Shown here in pieces: positions 1 to 8,755 of a stretch of DNA of 57,450 nucleotides. Origin of the DNA: Prochlorococcus sp. AG-409-L14 (GTDB lineage: Bacteria > Cyanobacteriota > Cyanobacteriia > PCC-6307 > Cyanobiaceae). The stretch is from positions 1-57,450 of the forward strand of contig QCKF01000006.1 in assembly GCA_003215545.1 (NCBI GenBank). Direction: 5' to 3'. The first letter of the stretch is position 1. Each line of letters opens with the position of its first letter. The translations under genes were made by a program, and so were the position numbers. The notes below the pieces were generated by a model, which was not told the DNA's origin, searched no databases, and worked only from the letters and a program-made list of their open reading frames with translations.

Positions 1-453
1 ATACCAGTCCTAGCGACTACTAGATCTTTTGCTTACTAAAGAGACATATTCCTTACTTCTTGTCACTCTCCAAAACACTTCCGAAGAAGTTCTGATCACT
101 TCAGAAAACCAATCAATTCAAGAAAAGGACAGAAATATAAGCAAGATTTTTCTCTTAGGCAGTTCTTAGAAAGCAGTTTTCTAGTAGAAATGAAAACTGA
201 AGTGCTAGTCCAGAGAGAGGCTTAAAGAGATGCTGAACAGATGTAATAAACAAACGAGGCATTAATACATGTACCAATGGAGTTGCAGAACGGAATTGAA
301 ATGGCTCTTCAAGACCTCTAATTTTTGCCAGTTTTAGGCACAGGAAAATTTTGCTTAATAAAGACCTTTAACTATTCCGAGCATATTGCAACCAGATCAA
401 TTGAGAAGCTTGTAGGGTTCCACTCGTCGTATTTAGTCTTGCACTCTTAAATT
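1..453 (+). promoter_or_regulatory. Gene-free region upstream of first pcb gene
   Basis: No open frame of useful length is visible on either strand. The stretch is AT-rich and leads straight to the first pcb start codon, so it most likely holds the pcb promoter and a 5' leader. The last bases before the ATG, ACTCTTAAAT, recur before the second pcb gene. I could not assign a -10 or -35 box with confidence, and I see no terminator here for whatever gene lies to the left. Confidence 0.4.
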
Positions 454-1542
454 ATGCAGACCTACGGAAATCCAGACGTCACCTACGGGTGGTGGGTTGG
501 TAATTCTGTAGTAACCAACAAGTCAAGCCGATTTATTGGCTCGCATGTTGGCCATACAGGATTAATTGCTTTCAATGCTGGTGCTATCACCCTTTTTGAG
601 CTAGCTCGTTTTGATCCCTCTTTGCCAATGGGGCATCAAGGATTGATCTTCCTTCCTCATTTAGCTTCTCTTGGTATTGGCTTTGATGAAGCAGGAGTAT
701 GGACCGGTGCAGGCGTTACGTTCATAGCCGTTTTCCACTTGATCTGCTCCATGGTTTATGGAGGAGCAGCAGCCCTGCATTCACTAATTTTTAGTGAAGA
801 CACTCAAAACAGTTCAGGACTTTTTGCACCTGATCGTCCAGAGCATCGTCAAGCAGCCAGATACAAGCTTGAATGGGATAACCCTGACAACCAGACCTTC
901 ATCCTTGGCCACCACTTAATTTTCTTTGGTGTCGCAAATATCTGGTTTGTTGAATGGGCTCGTATTCATGGAATTTATGACCCTGCGGTCGAATCCATAA
1001 GGCAAGTGGCTTACAACCTGGATTTAACCCAGATCTGGAATCATCAATTTGATTTCCTAACCATTGACAGCCTTGAGGATGTCATGGGCGGCCATGCTTT
1101 CTTAGCCTTCTTCCAAATTGGTGGTGGTGCATTCCATATTGCTACTAAGCAAATTGGTGAATACACAGAGTTCAAAGGCTCCAACCTGCTTTCTGCAGAA
1201 GCCATTCTTTCCTGGTCACTTGCAGGTATTGGCTGGATGGCAATTGTTGCTGCCTTCTGGTGTGCACAAAACACAACTGTTTATCCAGAAGCCTGGTATG
1301 GAGAGCCATTAGCTCTGAAATTTGGAATCTCCCCGTACTGGATTGATACTGTTCCAGCTATAGATGGAGCACCTCTTGGCCATACATCAAGAGCGTGGTT
1401 ATCAAATGTTCACTACTACTTGGGATTCTTCTTTATCCAAGGTCATCTTTGGCATGCAATTCGCGCTTTAGGCTTCGACTTCAAGCGTATTCCTGCTGCT
1501 ATTGGCAATCTTGATAACACCTCTGTCAGCTTGTCTGACTAA
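454..1542 (+). CDS. pcb: Pcb chlorophyll a/b-binding antenna protein (first copy)
   Basis: A 362-residue member of the Pcb/IsiA/CP43 family of six-helix chlorophyll-binding proteins, the thylakoid antenna that replaces phycobilisomes in Prochlorococcus and binds divinyl chlorophylls around photosystems. Family signatures include MQTYGNPDVTYGWWVGNS at the N-terminus, LASLGIGFDEAGVWTGAG near residue 70, ILGHHLIFFGVANIWFVEWAR near 150 and the C-terminal QGHLWHAIRALGFDF, with conserved histidines as likely chlorophyll ligands. It lacks the large lumenal loop of CP43. The next gene is a paralogue, but this copy has a longer loop around residues 112-130 (SEDTQNSSGLF...). It ends at an intrinsic terminator and is probably transcribed alone. 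Which photosystem it serves cannot be read from the sequence. The start follows no Shine-Dalgarno site. Confidence 0.96.
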   Translation: MQTYGNPDVTYGWWVGNSVVTNKSSRFIGSHVGHTGLIAFNAGAITLFELARFDPSLPMGHQGLIFLPHLASLGIGFDEAGVWTGAGVTFIAVFHLICSMVYGGAAALHSLIFSEDTQNSSGLFAPDRPEHRQAARYKLEWDNPDNQTFILGHHLIFFGVANIWFVEWARIHGIYDPAVESIRQVAYNLDLTQIWNHQFDFLTIDSLEDVMGGHAFLAFFQIGGGAFHIATKQIGEYTEFKGSNLLSAEAILSWSLAGIGWMAIVAAFWCAQNTTVYPEAWYGEPLALKFGISPYWIDTVPAIDGAPLGHTSRAWLSNVHYYLGFFFIQGHLWHAIRALGFDFKRIPAAIGNLDNTSVSLSD

Positions 1543-1602
1543 AGAATCTGAATCTCTATCTGATTCCAGATTGAATCCGATAGTAGATCTGATGATTTTC
1601 TT

Positions 1603-1637
1603 AAAAGCCTCGTCTCTAAGACGGGGCTTTTTTTTTT
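1603..1637 (+). terminator. Intrinsic terminator after first pcb
   Basis: GCCTCGTC and GACGGGGC form an 8-bp stem with one G-U pair and a 5-base loop, flanked by A residues on the left and a run of about ten T on the right. It lies about 60 bases after the first pcb stop codon, so the two pcb genes are probably separate transcription units. Confidence 0.9.
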
Positions 1638-1905
1638 AAGAAGCTTCATTGTTTACAAATCACTTCACCTCAAAAAAGCATCATGAGGGAAGCCCCAACT
1701 CAGGCACCTTTCTTTAAAAAGCCAGTCCCAGATAGGGATAAGAGATTCTAATCAATGATTTTCTTATGCAAAAGATGGGGTTTCTTACTACTTAAAAAGG
1801 CAAACCTTCCAACCCAGACCTTTACGGAAGCTGAACGGCAATCCCTTGAGCGGCCCAGGTGAGTGTAGTCTTCAACGCGTATTGCCCTCCTTTAACTCTT
1901 AAATC
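1638..1905 (+). promoter_or_regulatory. Intergenic leader of second pcb gene
   Basis: Between the first pcb terminator and the second pcb start there is no credible gene. It should hold the promoter and 5' leader of the second copy. The final bases ACTCTTAAATC precede the ATG and match the first copy; further upstream the two leaders do not obviously resemble each other, which suggests different transcriptional control. Confidence 0.4.
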
Positions 1906-2955
1906 ATGCAGACCTATGGAAATCCAGACGTCACCTACGGGTGGTGGGTTGGTAATTCTGTAGTAACCAATCGCGCTGGCCGATTCATTGGCTCGCATGT
2001 TGGTCATACAGGGATTATTTGCTTCGCAACTGGTGCAAGTTGCTTATGGGAACTTGCACGATATGACTCCTCAGTGCCAATGGGGCATCAAAGCTCAATA
2101 TACCTTTCCCATTTGGCATCTTTAGGTATTGGCTTCGATGAAGCTGGAGTATGGACTGGTGCAGGCGTTGCAACTATCGCAATCTTCCACTTGATCTTTT
2201 CAGCAGTGTATGGAGGCGCAGGCTTACTTCACTCCTTACTTTTTGATCCAGACCTTCAAGGTGGACCAATTGGACGAGTAGACAAATTCAAACTCGAATG
2301 GGACAACCCAAACAACCTGACCTTCATTCTTGGGCATCATTTAATTTTCCTAGGAGTTGCGAATATCTGGTTCGTTGAATGGGCCAGAGTTCATGGCATA
2401 TATGATCCAGCTCTAGGAGCTGTTCGAACAGTTTTCCCTGGGTACGGAGATTTCGGAATGGTCTTTGGCCATCAATTTGACTTCCTTTCAATTGACAGCC
2501 TTGAAGATGTGATGAGCGGGCATGCTTTCTTAGCCTTCTTACAAATAAGTGGCGGAGCATGGCACATTGCCACTAGACAGATTGGTGAATACACCAAATT
2601 CAAAGGTGCTGGCTTGCTTTCTGCAGAAGCTGTACTTTCTTGGTCACTTGCAGGCCTCTTCTTGATGGGAGTAGTTGCTGCATTCTGGGCCGCAGGAAAC
2701 ACAACTGTCTATCCAACAGAGTTTTACGGAGAACCCTTGCAGCTCAAGTTTGGAATCTCACCATATTGGGCAGATACTGGCGATGTATCTGACTGCAAAT
2801 ATTTCCTCGGGCACACGACTCGTGCAGCCTTAGTGAATGTTCAGTATTACTTCGCTTTCTTCTGCCTTCAAGGTCACCTTTGGCACGCTCTAAGAGCTAG
2901 CGGCTTTGATTTTAGAAGGATTCCAAAAGCCCTATCAAACGTAGCTCCTGCTTAA
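1906..2955 (+). CDS. pcb: Pcb chlorophyll a/b-binding antenna protein (second copy)
   Basis: A 349-residue Pcb antenna protein paralogous to the preceding gene, with the same six-helix CP43/IsiA-like plan and the same signatures (LASLGIGFDEAGVWTGAG, LGHHLIFLGVANIWFVEWAR, QGHLWHALRASGFDF). It has a shorter loop near residue 115 (DPDLQGGPIG) and a distinct middle section, VFPGYGDFGMVFGHQFDF, which in my recollection is typical of the PcbC/G-like forms rather than PcbA-like forms; that subtype call is inference. The first 65 bases differ from the first copy at only one position although the genes diverge strongly afterwards. It is followed by its own terminator. Confidence 0.95.
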   Translation: MQTYGNPDVTYGWWVGNSVVTNRAGRFIGSHVGHTGIICFATGASCLWELARYDSSVPMGHQSSIYLSHLASLGIGFDEAGVWTGAGVATIAIFHLIFSAVYGGAGLLHSLLFDPDLQGGPIGRVDKFKLEWDNPNNLTFILGHHLIFLGVANIWFVEWARVHGIYDPALGAVRTVFPGYGDFGMVFGHQFDFLSIDSLEDVMSGHAFLAFLQISGGAWHIATRQIGEYTKFKGAGLLSAEAVLSWSLAGLFLMGVVAAFWAAGNTTVYPTEFYGEPLQLKFGISPYWADTGDVSDCKYFLGHTTRAALVNVQYYFAFFCLQGHLWHALRASGFDFRRIPKALSNVAPA

Positions 2956-3017
2956 AAGAAAGGGAAAAGTCTGATTATTTTTTATTTTCAAACTTTCCCC
3001 AACTCGATATCACATAC

Positions 3018-3046
3018 AAAACCTCGCCTATACGGCGAGGTTTTTT
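3018..3046 (+). terminator. Intrinsic terminator after second pcb
   Basis: AAAACCTCGCC and GGCGAGGTTTT form an 11-bp perfect stem around the 5-base loop TATAC, ending in six T. It lies about 60 bases after the stop codon. Confidence 0.92.
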
Positions 3047-3241
3047 ACTACTTAAAAGAAAGCGAAAATTTTAAAACCTAGACCTCCGATTAGAAAAATG
3101 ATCGAGATTTAATGATCAATTAGATATAGAACGAACTAGCAGAAAAGAAGCACATTTAGGATCAAAGGTAAATTAAATAATAAAAAATTGCATTTGCATT
3201 AAAATTGAATCAGCCTTAATATTTAAAGTAAAATCTATGTA

Positions 3242-3886
3242 ATGGCTAATAGAATTCTTTTTGATCATCAACGTAGAAAGGCAGACAACTCAGATGATGC
3301 TTCATTTTATTCTCAGCCACGCATTGTTCACCATTTAGATTCAGCATTTCGTCGCAAATTAACTAGTTTATATAAAGATAGAATTCCTAAAAATTCTATT
3401 ATTTTAGACCTAATGAGTAGTTGGACTAGCCATCTTCCTGAGGATATACTATATAAAAAAGTAATCGGCCATGGCTTAAATTTAGAGGAGCTTAAACAAA
3501 ACAAACGCCTTGATAGTTTCTGGGTTCAAGACCTAAATAGAAACCAAAAATTACCTCTAGAAGATTCATCAATAGACACATGTTTAATGGTTGCTGCATG
3601 GCAATACCTTCAAGAACCAGAAAATATTGCAGAAGAGATCAAAAGAGTAATGAAACCTAATGGGCAAATAATAATTTCTTTTTCAAATAGAGCATTTTGG
3701 CAAAAGTCTCCTGAAATATGGATCAATTCAAATGATATGGAAAGATTAAATTACATCGCAGCAATATTAATTGCTCAAGGTTGGAAGAGTCCTGAAAATA
3801 TCATAGAGAAGACTAGTCAAAAAGGCATACTAGGGCTAATCGGTAAGGAAGGCGACCCATTCTTCTCTGTTATATCACGAAAATAA
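3242..3886 (+). CDS. Class I SAM-dependent methyltransferase (type 11-like)
   Basis: A 214-residue soluble protein with the outline of a Methyltransf_11 domain. The motif I region (IILDLMSSWTSHLP, about residues 52-65) keeps the hydrophobic strand and aspartate but lacks the usual GxGxG loop. A later strand with DTCLMVAAWQYLQEP (about 112-126) and the segment RVMKPNGQIIISFSNRAFW (about 138-156) match the region after motif II of small-molecule methyltransferases. Substrate unknown. It stands at the start of a plus-strand run of small metabolic genes, separated by about 110 bases from the next gene. The degenerate SAM loop leaves open that activity is reduced. Confidence 0.75.
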   Translation: MANRILFDHQRRKADNSDDASFYSQPRIVHHLDSAFRRKLTSLYKDRIPKNSIILDLMSSWTSHLPEDILYKKVIGHGLNLEELKQNKRLDSFWVQDLNRNQKLPLEDSSIDTCLMVAAWQYLQEPENIAEEIKRVMKPNGQIIISFSNRAFWQKSPEIWINSNDMERLNYIAAILIAQGWKSPENIIEKTSQKGILGLIGKEGDPFFSVISRK

Positions 3887-3998
3887 AAGATTCTATATTA
3901 TAGGGAGAAAATTATTGAAGAGTAATTTCAATTCAAGTAAATCTCACTTGCCAACTCGGAGAAAATAAATCAAAAATATCTTAGCGATTAAATCCTAA

Positions 3999-4454
3999 AT
4001 GGAACAATTTATCTCAGAATTATCCTTTAGGACAGAAAGCGAAGGCTTTACTAATTTAACCAGCGATGTAAACAATTGGATTAAACAGAAAAACCTTAGC
4101 AAGGGGATTCTGATAATATCAATAAAGCATACTAGTTGTAGCTTAATTATTAATGAGAACGCTGATCCTAGAGTTTTAATCGACCTTTCAAATTTTATGC
4201 GTGCGCTAGTTCCAGAATACTCATTTAAATCTTCGAACTCGAGCGACGAAGCTATTTACTATCAGCATAATGATGAAGGTTCTGATGATATGCCAGCACA
4301 TATAAGAACTGCCTTAACTTGCACCTCACTTAGCCTAAGTATTAACAAACAGCATTTAACCTTAGGGACTTGGCAAGCGATATATTTATGGGAACATAGG
4401 AATCTTGGCCAAACAAGAACTATCACCATCCACGCAATTGGTGAAACTACATAG
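3999..4454 (+). CDS. YjbQ/UPF0047 family protein
   Basis: A 151-residue protein with the compact UPF0047 fold. Signatures are HTSCSLIINENADP (about residues 44-57), HNDEGSDDMPAHIR (about 90-103) and LGTWQAIYLWEHR (about 122-134), which carry the conserved His/Asp/Glu residues thought to line an active or metal site. Family members have been described as thiamine-phosphate-synthase-like by complementation, but the true role is unsettled. Length matches the family. It is followed by 166 bases before phhB, so operon linkage is uncertain. Confidence 0.9.
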   Translation: MEQFISELSFRTESEGFTNLTSDVNNWIKQKNLSKGILIISIKHTSCSLIINENADPRVLIDLSNFMRALVPEYSFKSSNSSDEAIYYQHNDEGSDDMPAHIRTALTCTSLSLSINKQHLTLGTWQAIYLWEHRNLGQTRTITIHAIGETT

Positions 4455-4620
4455 TGTATAGCTAAATATATTCCAGTAAAATCTCGTATTTCAATCTAAA
4501 CGACGTCCAGACAAATAAAATCCAAACAGATAAATATTATAATGAGAAAACCAAGATTTGCTGATTGAGCAACTTAATATCTAATTAGGTAGCATTATAA
4601 GGAAAGTTAAATAAGCTCCA

Positions 4621-4911
4621 ATGAAAGTCAAGTTGCTTAGCAATGAAAAACACCAACAACTCAAACAATATATTCCCATGTGGGAAATCCAAGAAAAGCG
4701 AATCAAAAGGAGCTGGGAATTCAAGGATTTCTTAACAGCTTTTGGATTCCTAGCAAAGGTGGCACTTTTAGCCGAGTCAAAAGGACATCATCCAAAATGG
4801 ACAAATGTCTATAACAAGCTAACCATTGAATTCACAACTCACGACCTTGGAGGACTAACTGACCTTGATTTACAAATGGCAGAAGCAATAGATCAACTAG
4901 AGTCAAACTAA
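4621..4911 (+). CDS. phhB: 4a-hydroxytetrahydrobiopterin dehydratase (pterin carbinolamine dehydratase)
   Basis: A 96-residue protein matching the PCD/DCoH family in length and motif: EsKGHHPKWTNVYNKL (about residues 53-67) carries the two catalytic histidines, followed by the downstream TH of FTTHDLGGLT. It dehydrates 4a-hydroxy-pterins, recycling pterin cofactor. I saw no aromatic amino acid hydroxylase in this window. PCD homologues in organisms without one have been linked to molybdopterin metabolism, which is family knowledge rather than something seen here. A CobW-type metal chaperone follows after 51 bases on the same strand. Confidence 0.93.
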   Translation: MKVKLLSNEKHQQLKQYIPMWEIQEKRIKRSWEFKDFLTAFGFLAKVALLAESKGHHPKWTNVYNKLTIEFTTHDLGGLTDLDLQMAEAIDQLESN

Positions 4912-4962
4912 AAAGCAATTCTTTCTATGTTTTTTAAACTTTATTGAAGCAAAACAAAAGTT

Positions 4963-6081
4963 ATGGAAACAAAATCCAAAAGTGCTGGCCAAACTGAGAT
5001 CACAAATATAAAAGATAGGGAAAGTAATCCTGGCATCCCAGTTACTATTATCACAGGTTTTCTTGGCTCTGGGAAAACAACTCTTTTAAATCACATATTA
5101 ACAAATCAGATAGATCTTAAAACTGGAGTACTAGTAAATGAATTTGGTGAGATTGGTATTGACAATGATTTAATTGTTAGCACCAGTGAAGACATGGTGG
5201 AGCTAACAAATGGGTGTATTTGTTGCACAATTAATGGTGAATTAGTAGACACAGTACAAAAGATACTTACTAATAATGACTCCATTGAGTATCTAATAGT
5301 CGAAACAACTGGATTAGCAGATCCATTACCCGTTGCGATGAGCTTCTTAAGTAGTGAGCTAAGAGAAAAAGTTAGGCTTGATTCAATAATTACAATGATA
5401 GATGCTGAAAACTTTGAAGCAACTCTTCTAGAAAGTGAAGTTGGAAGATCTCAGCTTATTTATGGAGACATAATACTCATCAACAAGTGTGATTTAGTAA
5501 AAAAAGAGTATATTAATGAAATTGAGGATAAAATCAATGACATAAAAACAGAACCTAGAATTCTAAATACTGTAAACGGAATAGCACCTCTTTCTCTTAT
5601 CTTAAGTGTGGGTCTTTTTCAAACAGACCTCATAGCACAAGAAGAAAGTACACACAATTCTCATAAACATAATCACTCAGAATGTGACCATTCAGAGAAT
5701 AAAAGTATTCATGATAAAGCTGGAGGACATAAAGTTTATAAAAAAATTACTTCAAGCAATAATCATGAAGGTATTGAAGGATTTACCTCTATTTCATTTG
5801 AAAGCAATGGGCCATTTTCACTTAGGAAATTCCAAAACTTTTTAGACAATCAATTACCAAAAGAAGTTTATAGGGGAAAAGGAATTCTGTGGTTTATAGA
5901 AAGTGAGCGAAGACATGTATTTCATCTTGCTGGGAAGCGCTTTTCAATAGATGATACTGACTGGACAGGAAAGCGTAAAAATCGCCTAGTATTAATCGGG
6001 CGCAATCTTGATCATGAAACAATTCATACTCAATTAAAAGCCTGCATTGCAAAAGATCTTGGAAAAGACTTTGTCAAATAA
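4963..6081 (+). CDS. CobW/COG0523 family GTP-dependent metal chaperone
   Basis: A 372-residue P-loop GTPase of the G3E/COG0523 group. Walker A TGFLGSGKTT is at residues 31-40, the metal-binding GCICC motif (CxCC) at 84-88, the base-specificity motif NKCD near 175, and a histidine-rich segment at about 231-256 (HNSHKHNHSECDH) lies between the GTPase and the C-terminal CobW_C domain. Such proteins deliver metal, often zinc, to client enzymes. The His-rich linker suggests metal storage or sensing. Neighbours are phhB upstream (51 bases) and the futB iron permease downstream (48 bases), so the three may be co-transcribed. The client metal cannot be decided from sequence. No cobN is nearby. Confidence 0.93.
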   Translation: METKSKSAGQTEITNIKDRESNPGIPVTIITGFLGSGKTTLLNHILTNQIDLKTGVLVNEFGEIGIDNDLIVSTSEDMVELTNGCICCTINGELVDTVQKILTNNDSIEYLIVETTGLADPLPVAMSFLSSELREKVRLDSIITMIDAENFEATLLESEVGRSQLIYGDIILINKCDLVKKEYINEIEDKINDIKTEPRILNTVNGIAPLSLILSVGLFQTDLIAQEESTHNSHKHNHSECDHSENKSIHDKAGGHKVYKKITSSNNHEGIEGFTSISFESNGPFSLRKFQNFLDNQLPKEVYRGKGILWFIESERRHVFHLAGKRFSIDDTDWTGKRKNRLVLIGRNLDHETIHTQLKACIAKDLGKDFVK

Positions 6082-6129
6082 AAAATATTTGAATTCTTTT
6101 AATTCTTTCCAACAAGCAACACTTAAAAA

Positions 6130-7719
6130 ATGATTACTAAAATTGACTCCTTAGATTTTAGAAGTATATTTCCTAAAAACTGGCAACAAACTAGATTAAT
6201 ACTAAGTATTTTGGCAGCATTTGTTGCTATATTAGCTTTACTCCCTTTATTAGTATTAATCCTAGAAGGAATAAATGGTATTAAGAGTGGCGCCATAAAT
6301 CTTGGCATTGATAGTTCAAAAAGAATATTTGGAACTCTTAATTTATTAATTTTTACAGCACTTTTTGGAGGAATAATTGGTACTATTAATGGTTGGCTTC
6401 TCGCCAATTGTAGATTCAAAGGCAGAAAAATCTTAAGAATATCTCAGTTAATTCCTTTAGCAACTCCAGCATATTTACTTGCAGCCACCTTAATTGATCT
6501 AGGAAGTATTTATTCCATAAGAATTCATGGAATGTCTTGGGCTATAGCAATAATGTCTTTAACTACTTACCCTTATGTCTTTCTCTTAAGTACAGAAAGT
6601 TTCGCAATTTGCGGAAGACGGCAACTTGAAGCATGTAGAAGTCTTGGAGTAGGAGCATGGAATAGCTTCTTAAGAATTGCGCTCCCAATGGCTTTACCTG
6701 CGATTGGAGCTGGCATCGCTCTTATGGGAATGGAAGTAATTAATGAGCTAGGTGCAGTTCAACTATTGAACGTCTCAAGCATCTCCGCAGGTATTGTCGA
6801 GAATTGGGTAGCAGAAGGTAATCCAGCAGGTGCGATTGGCCTTGCTCTCATTGCGTTAGTACTAGTCATTTTTCTCGTCTGGTATGAAAGAAGACTCAGG
6901 AGACGCAGCCGAAGATGGACAGAGGGAGTAGCTGGAGGCGAAGCGCCTGAATGGGAATTAAATGGCTTCCGTGCTCTTTTGGCTCAACTTTTATCAATTA
7001 TCCCTCCAGTATTAACACTAGGAACCCCAATAATTTGGGCTTTTGTCAATAGGGAACAAATATTAAAAGGCTTAGATCTGGAGCTATTAGCGCTAACTAT
7101 TAGAAGCTTAGGGCTAGGAATTGCGGCAGCAATTATTGCAACTACTGTTTCAGTTTTACTTAGTGTTGCAACGAGGTGGAACAAAAGTAAATGGATGAAA
7201 GGCCTCACATTTATTGCTGGAATAGGTTATGCAATTCCAGGTGCTGTCTTGGCACTAGCTCTTCTTTATTTTAGTGGCTTGTCTTGGAAGATATCACCTA
7301 TTGTTTTACTTCTATGGGGATATTCAGACAGGTTCCTTGCGGTTTCAAAGAGTGGCTTAGATGCTGCCCTGGAAAGACTATCTCCAAGCCTCGATGAAGC
7401 TGCAACTGGCTTAGGATGTAAATGGCCTGATGTTCTTAGAAGAATTCACTTACCTCTACTTAAAGGGCCAATTACAGTAGGTTTTTTATTGGTTTTTGTT
7501 GATACTTTAAAAGAGCTTCCTCTTACATTTGTTTTAAGACCATTCGACTTTGACACATTATCTGTACGAGTCTTTCAATATGCTGGCGATGAAAGAATGG
7601 CAGAAGCAATCCTCCCAGCCTTGATAATTCTATTCCTTGGGTTAGTAGCTTCAATAGCTTTAATACCAAGTATTGGGAATAATGATAAGGACAGGGGGGC
7701 AATAAATCATAATTCCTAG
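6130..7719 (+). CDS. futB: Iron(III) ABC transporter permease, FutB type
   Basis: A 529-residue fused double permease of the FbpB/ThiP class with about twelve membrane helices. Each half carries an EAA loop: EACRSLGVGAWNSFLRIALP (about 177-196) and EAATGLGCKWPDVLRRIHLP (about 421-440). The linker near residue 260 is arginine-rich (RRLRRRSRRW), consistent with a cytoplasmic loop. It forms the plasma-membrane channel for ferric iron delivered by the periplasmic FutA protein and driven by the FutC ATPase; neither partner is in the window. Assignment to iron rather than thiamine rests on resemblance to cyanobacterial FutB. The start is 48 bases after the CobW-type gene. Confidence 0.88.
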   Translation: MITKIDSLDFRSIFPKNWQQTRLILSILAAFVAILALLPLLVLILEGINGIKSGAINLGIDSSKRIFGTLNLLIFTALFGGIIGTINGWLLANCRFKGRKILRISQLIPLATPAYLLAATLIDLGSIYSIRIHGMSWAIAIMSLTTYPYVFLLSTESFAICGRRQLEACRSLGVGAWNSFLRIALPMALPAIGAGIALMGMEVINELGAVQLLNVSSISAGIVENWVAEGNPAGAIGLALIALVLVIFLVWYERRLRRRSRRWTEGVAGGEAPEWELNGFRALLAQLLSIIPPVLTLGTPIIWAFVNREQILKGLDLELLALTIRSLGLGIAAAIIATTVSVLLSVATRWNKSKWMKGLTFIAGIGYAIPGAVLALALLYFSGLSWKISPIVLLLWGYSDRFLAVSKSGLDAALERLSPSLDEAATGLGCKWPDVLRRIHLPLLKGPITVGFLLVFVDTLKELPLTFVLRPFDFDTLSVRVFQYAGDERMAEAILPALIILFLGLVASIALIPSIGNNDKDRGAINHNS

Positions 7720-7777
7720 TTTGAAAGATTTAATTTCATGGCTAGCTTAATCCTACTTTTTAAGATGAGTAATTAAT

Positions 7778-8755
7778 TTATTTTGAGCTTTTAAATGCAA
7801 CAAGTGATTTTCTTCTAGGATATAGAATTGACATTATAAAATCTGAAAGAGTTACAATCAACCGATATGAAAGTAAAACAGCCAGAAGAAGTGATTCATC
7901 AGTATCACTTGAAAGCTGAAATACAACTAAAGTCTCAAATATTCCAACACCACCAGGTGCCGCAGGAACAACCAAACCTATAGCCCATGACAAAGAAAAG
8001 GAAGATAACCATACAAATAAATTTAGGCTAGATGAGAGATCAAATGCTTTCAAGCAAACCCAAAATCCTATAAATCTAGTTAATACAAATATAATCTCTA
8101 ATACTAACGGCTTCCATGGATAAGACATAATTCCTTCTTTAAAGGTATAATCTCCAGAAGATTTATTACCATTTAAAACAACTCTTAACTTTGAAATATT
8201 CAACATTCCCAAGCCACTAATGATTGGCTCACGAAAAGTTCTAAAAAATAAAGCTAGAGGTATTATTCCTACCAAGGAAATTCCAGATTGCCAACCCCCT
8301 AAAGGTACAAAAAGCAAAGCTGCGGAAAGCATTAACAATGGCTCAAGTACAACTGAAAGTAATGCACTTGAAGGTTCCCATGATCTCATTAAAACTCTTA
8401 ATCTCTCAACAAAGTGCCAGACCCCACCAGGTAAATACTTAAGGATGTTAGTTGAAATATATAAATTTATAATATCTACATTTTCAGGCTTATATCTAAG
8501 CCAAAGAAGCAATGACCTCCAGGCAATTGCATTAAAAAATATACTTACGCAACTCACTAATATGCCAATAAATAAAAGAATAATCTTTGATGAATCAAAT
8601 GATATTTCCGCTAAATTATTTATATTTATAAATATTGAATTACCTACATATGCTAAGCTAAAAAATGTCAACCAGAGCTTTATTCCTCCAGGAATCGAGA
8701 TAAACTTTATTGCTAGCCATAGCTTACGAAATAATTTAGAAAAGAAATAAATCAC
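7778..8755 (-). CDS. UPF0104 / lysylphosphatidylglycerol-synthase-TM family membrane protein
   Basis: A 325-residue integral membrane protein with about eight hydrophobic helices and the UPF0104 signature YLPGGVWHFVERLRVL (about residues 109-124) and VPAAPGGVGIFETLVVFQL near 260-278. It resembles the flippase-like membrane part of MprF and glycosyltransferase-associated proteins; the lipid substrate is unknown. Its start overlaps the larC stop by four bases (ATGA type), so the two genes are translationally coupled. A long open frame on the opposite strand within it is a shadow. Confidence 0.85.
   Translation of the reverse strand: MIYFFSKLFRKLWLAIKFISIPGGIKLWLTFFSLAYVGNSIFININNLAEISFDSSKIILLFIGILVSCVSIFFNAIAWRSLLLWLRYKPENVDIINLYISTNILKYLPGGVWHFVERLRVLMRSWEPSSALLSVVLEPLLMLSAALLFVPLGGWQSGISLVGIIPLALFFRTFREPIISGLGMLNISKLRVVLNGNKSSGDYTFKEGIMSYPWKPLVLEIIFVLTRFIGFWVCLKAFDLSSSLNLFVWLSSFSLSWAIGLVVPAAPGGVGIFETLVVFQLSSDTDESLLLAVLLSYRLIVTLSDFIMSILYPRRKSLVAFKSSK

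Noticed and set aside
1044-1274. A 76-codon open frame antisense to the first pcb, with a similar one (2472-2702) antisense to the second
   Set aside because: Both lie in the same place of paralogous genes, so their resemblance is inherited from the conserved sense codons. No start signal or family match.
4520-4560. A Zur-like box before phhB (GATAAATATTATAATGAG)
   Set aside because: Only loosely like the TGATAATNATTATCA consensus in a very AT-rich region; not significant by eye.
8220-8750. A 176-codon plus-strand frame opposite the UPF0104 gene
   Set aside because: It lacks family features and membrane pattern; the minus-strand protein matches a known family and is coupled to larC.
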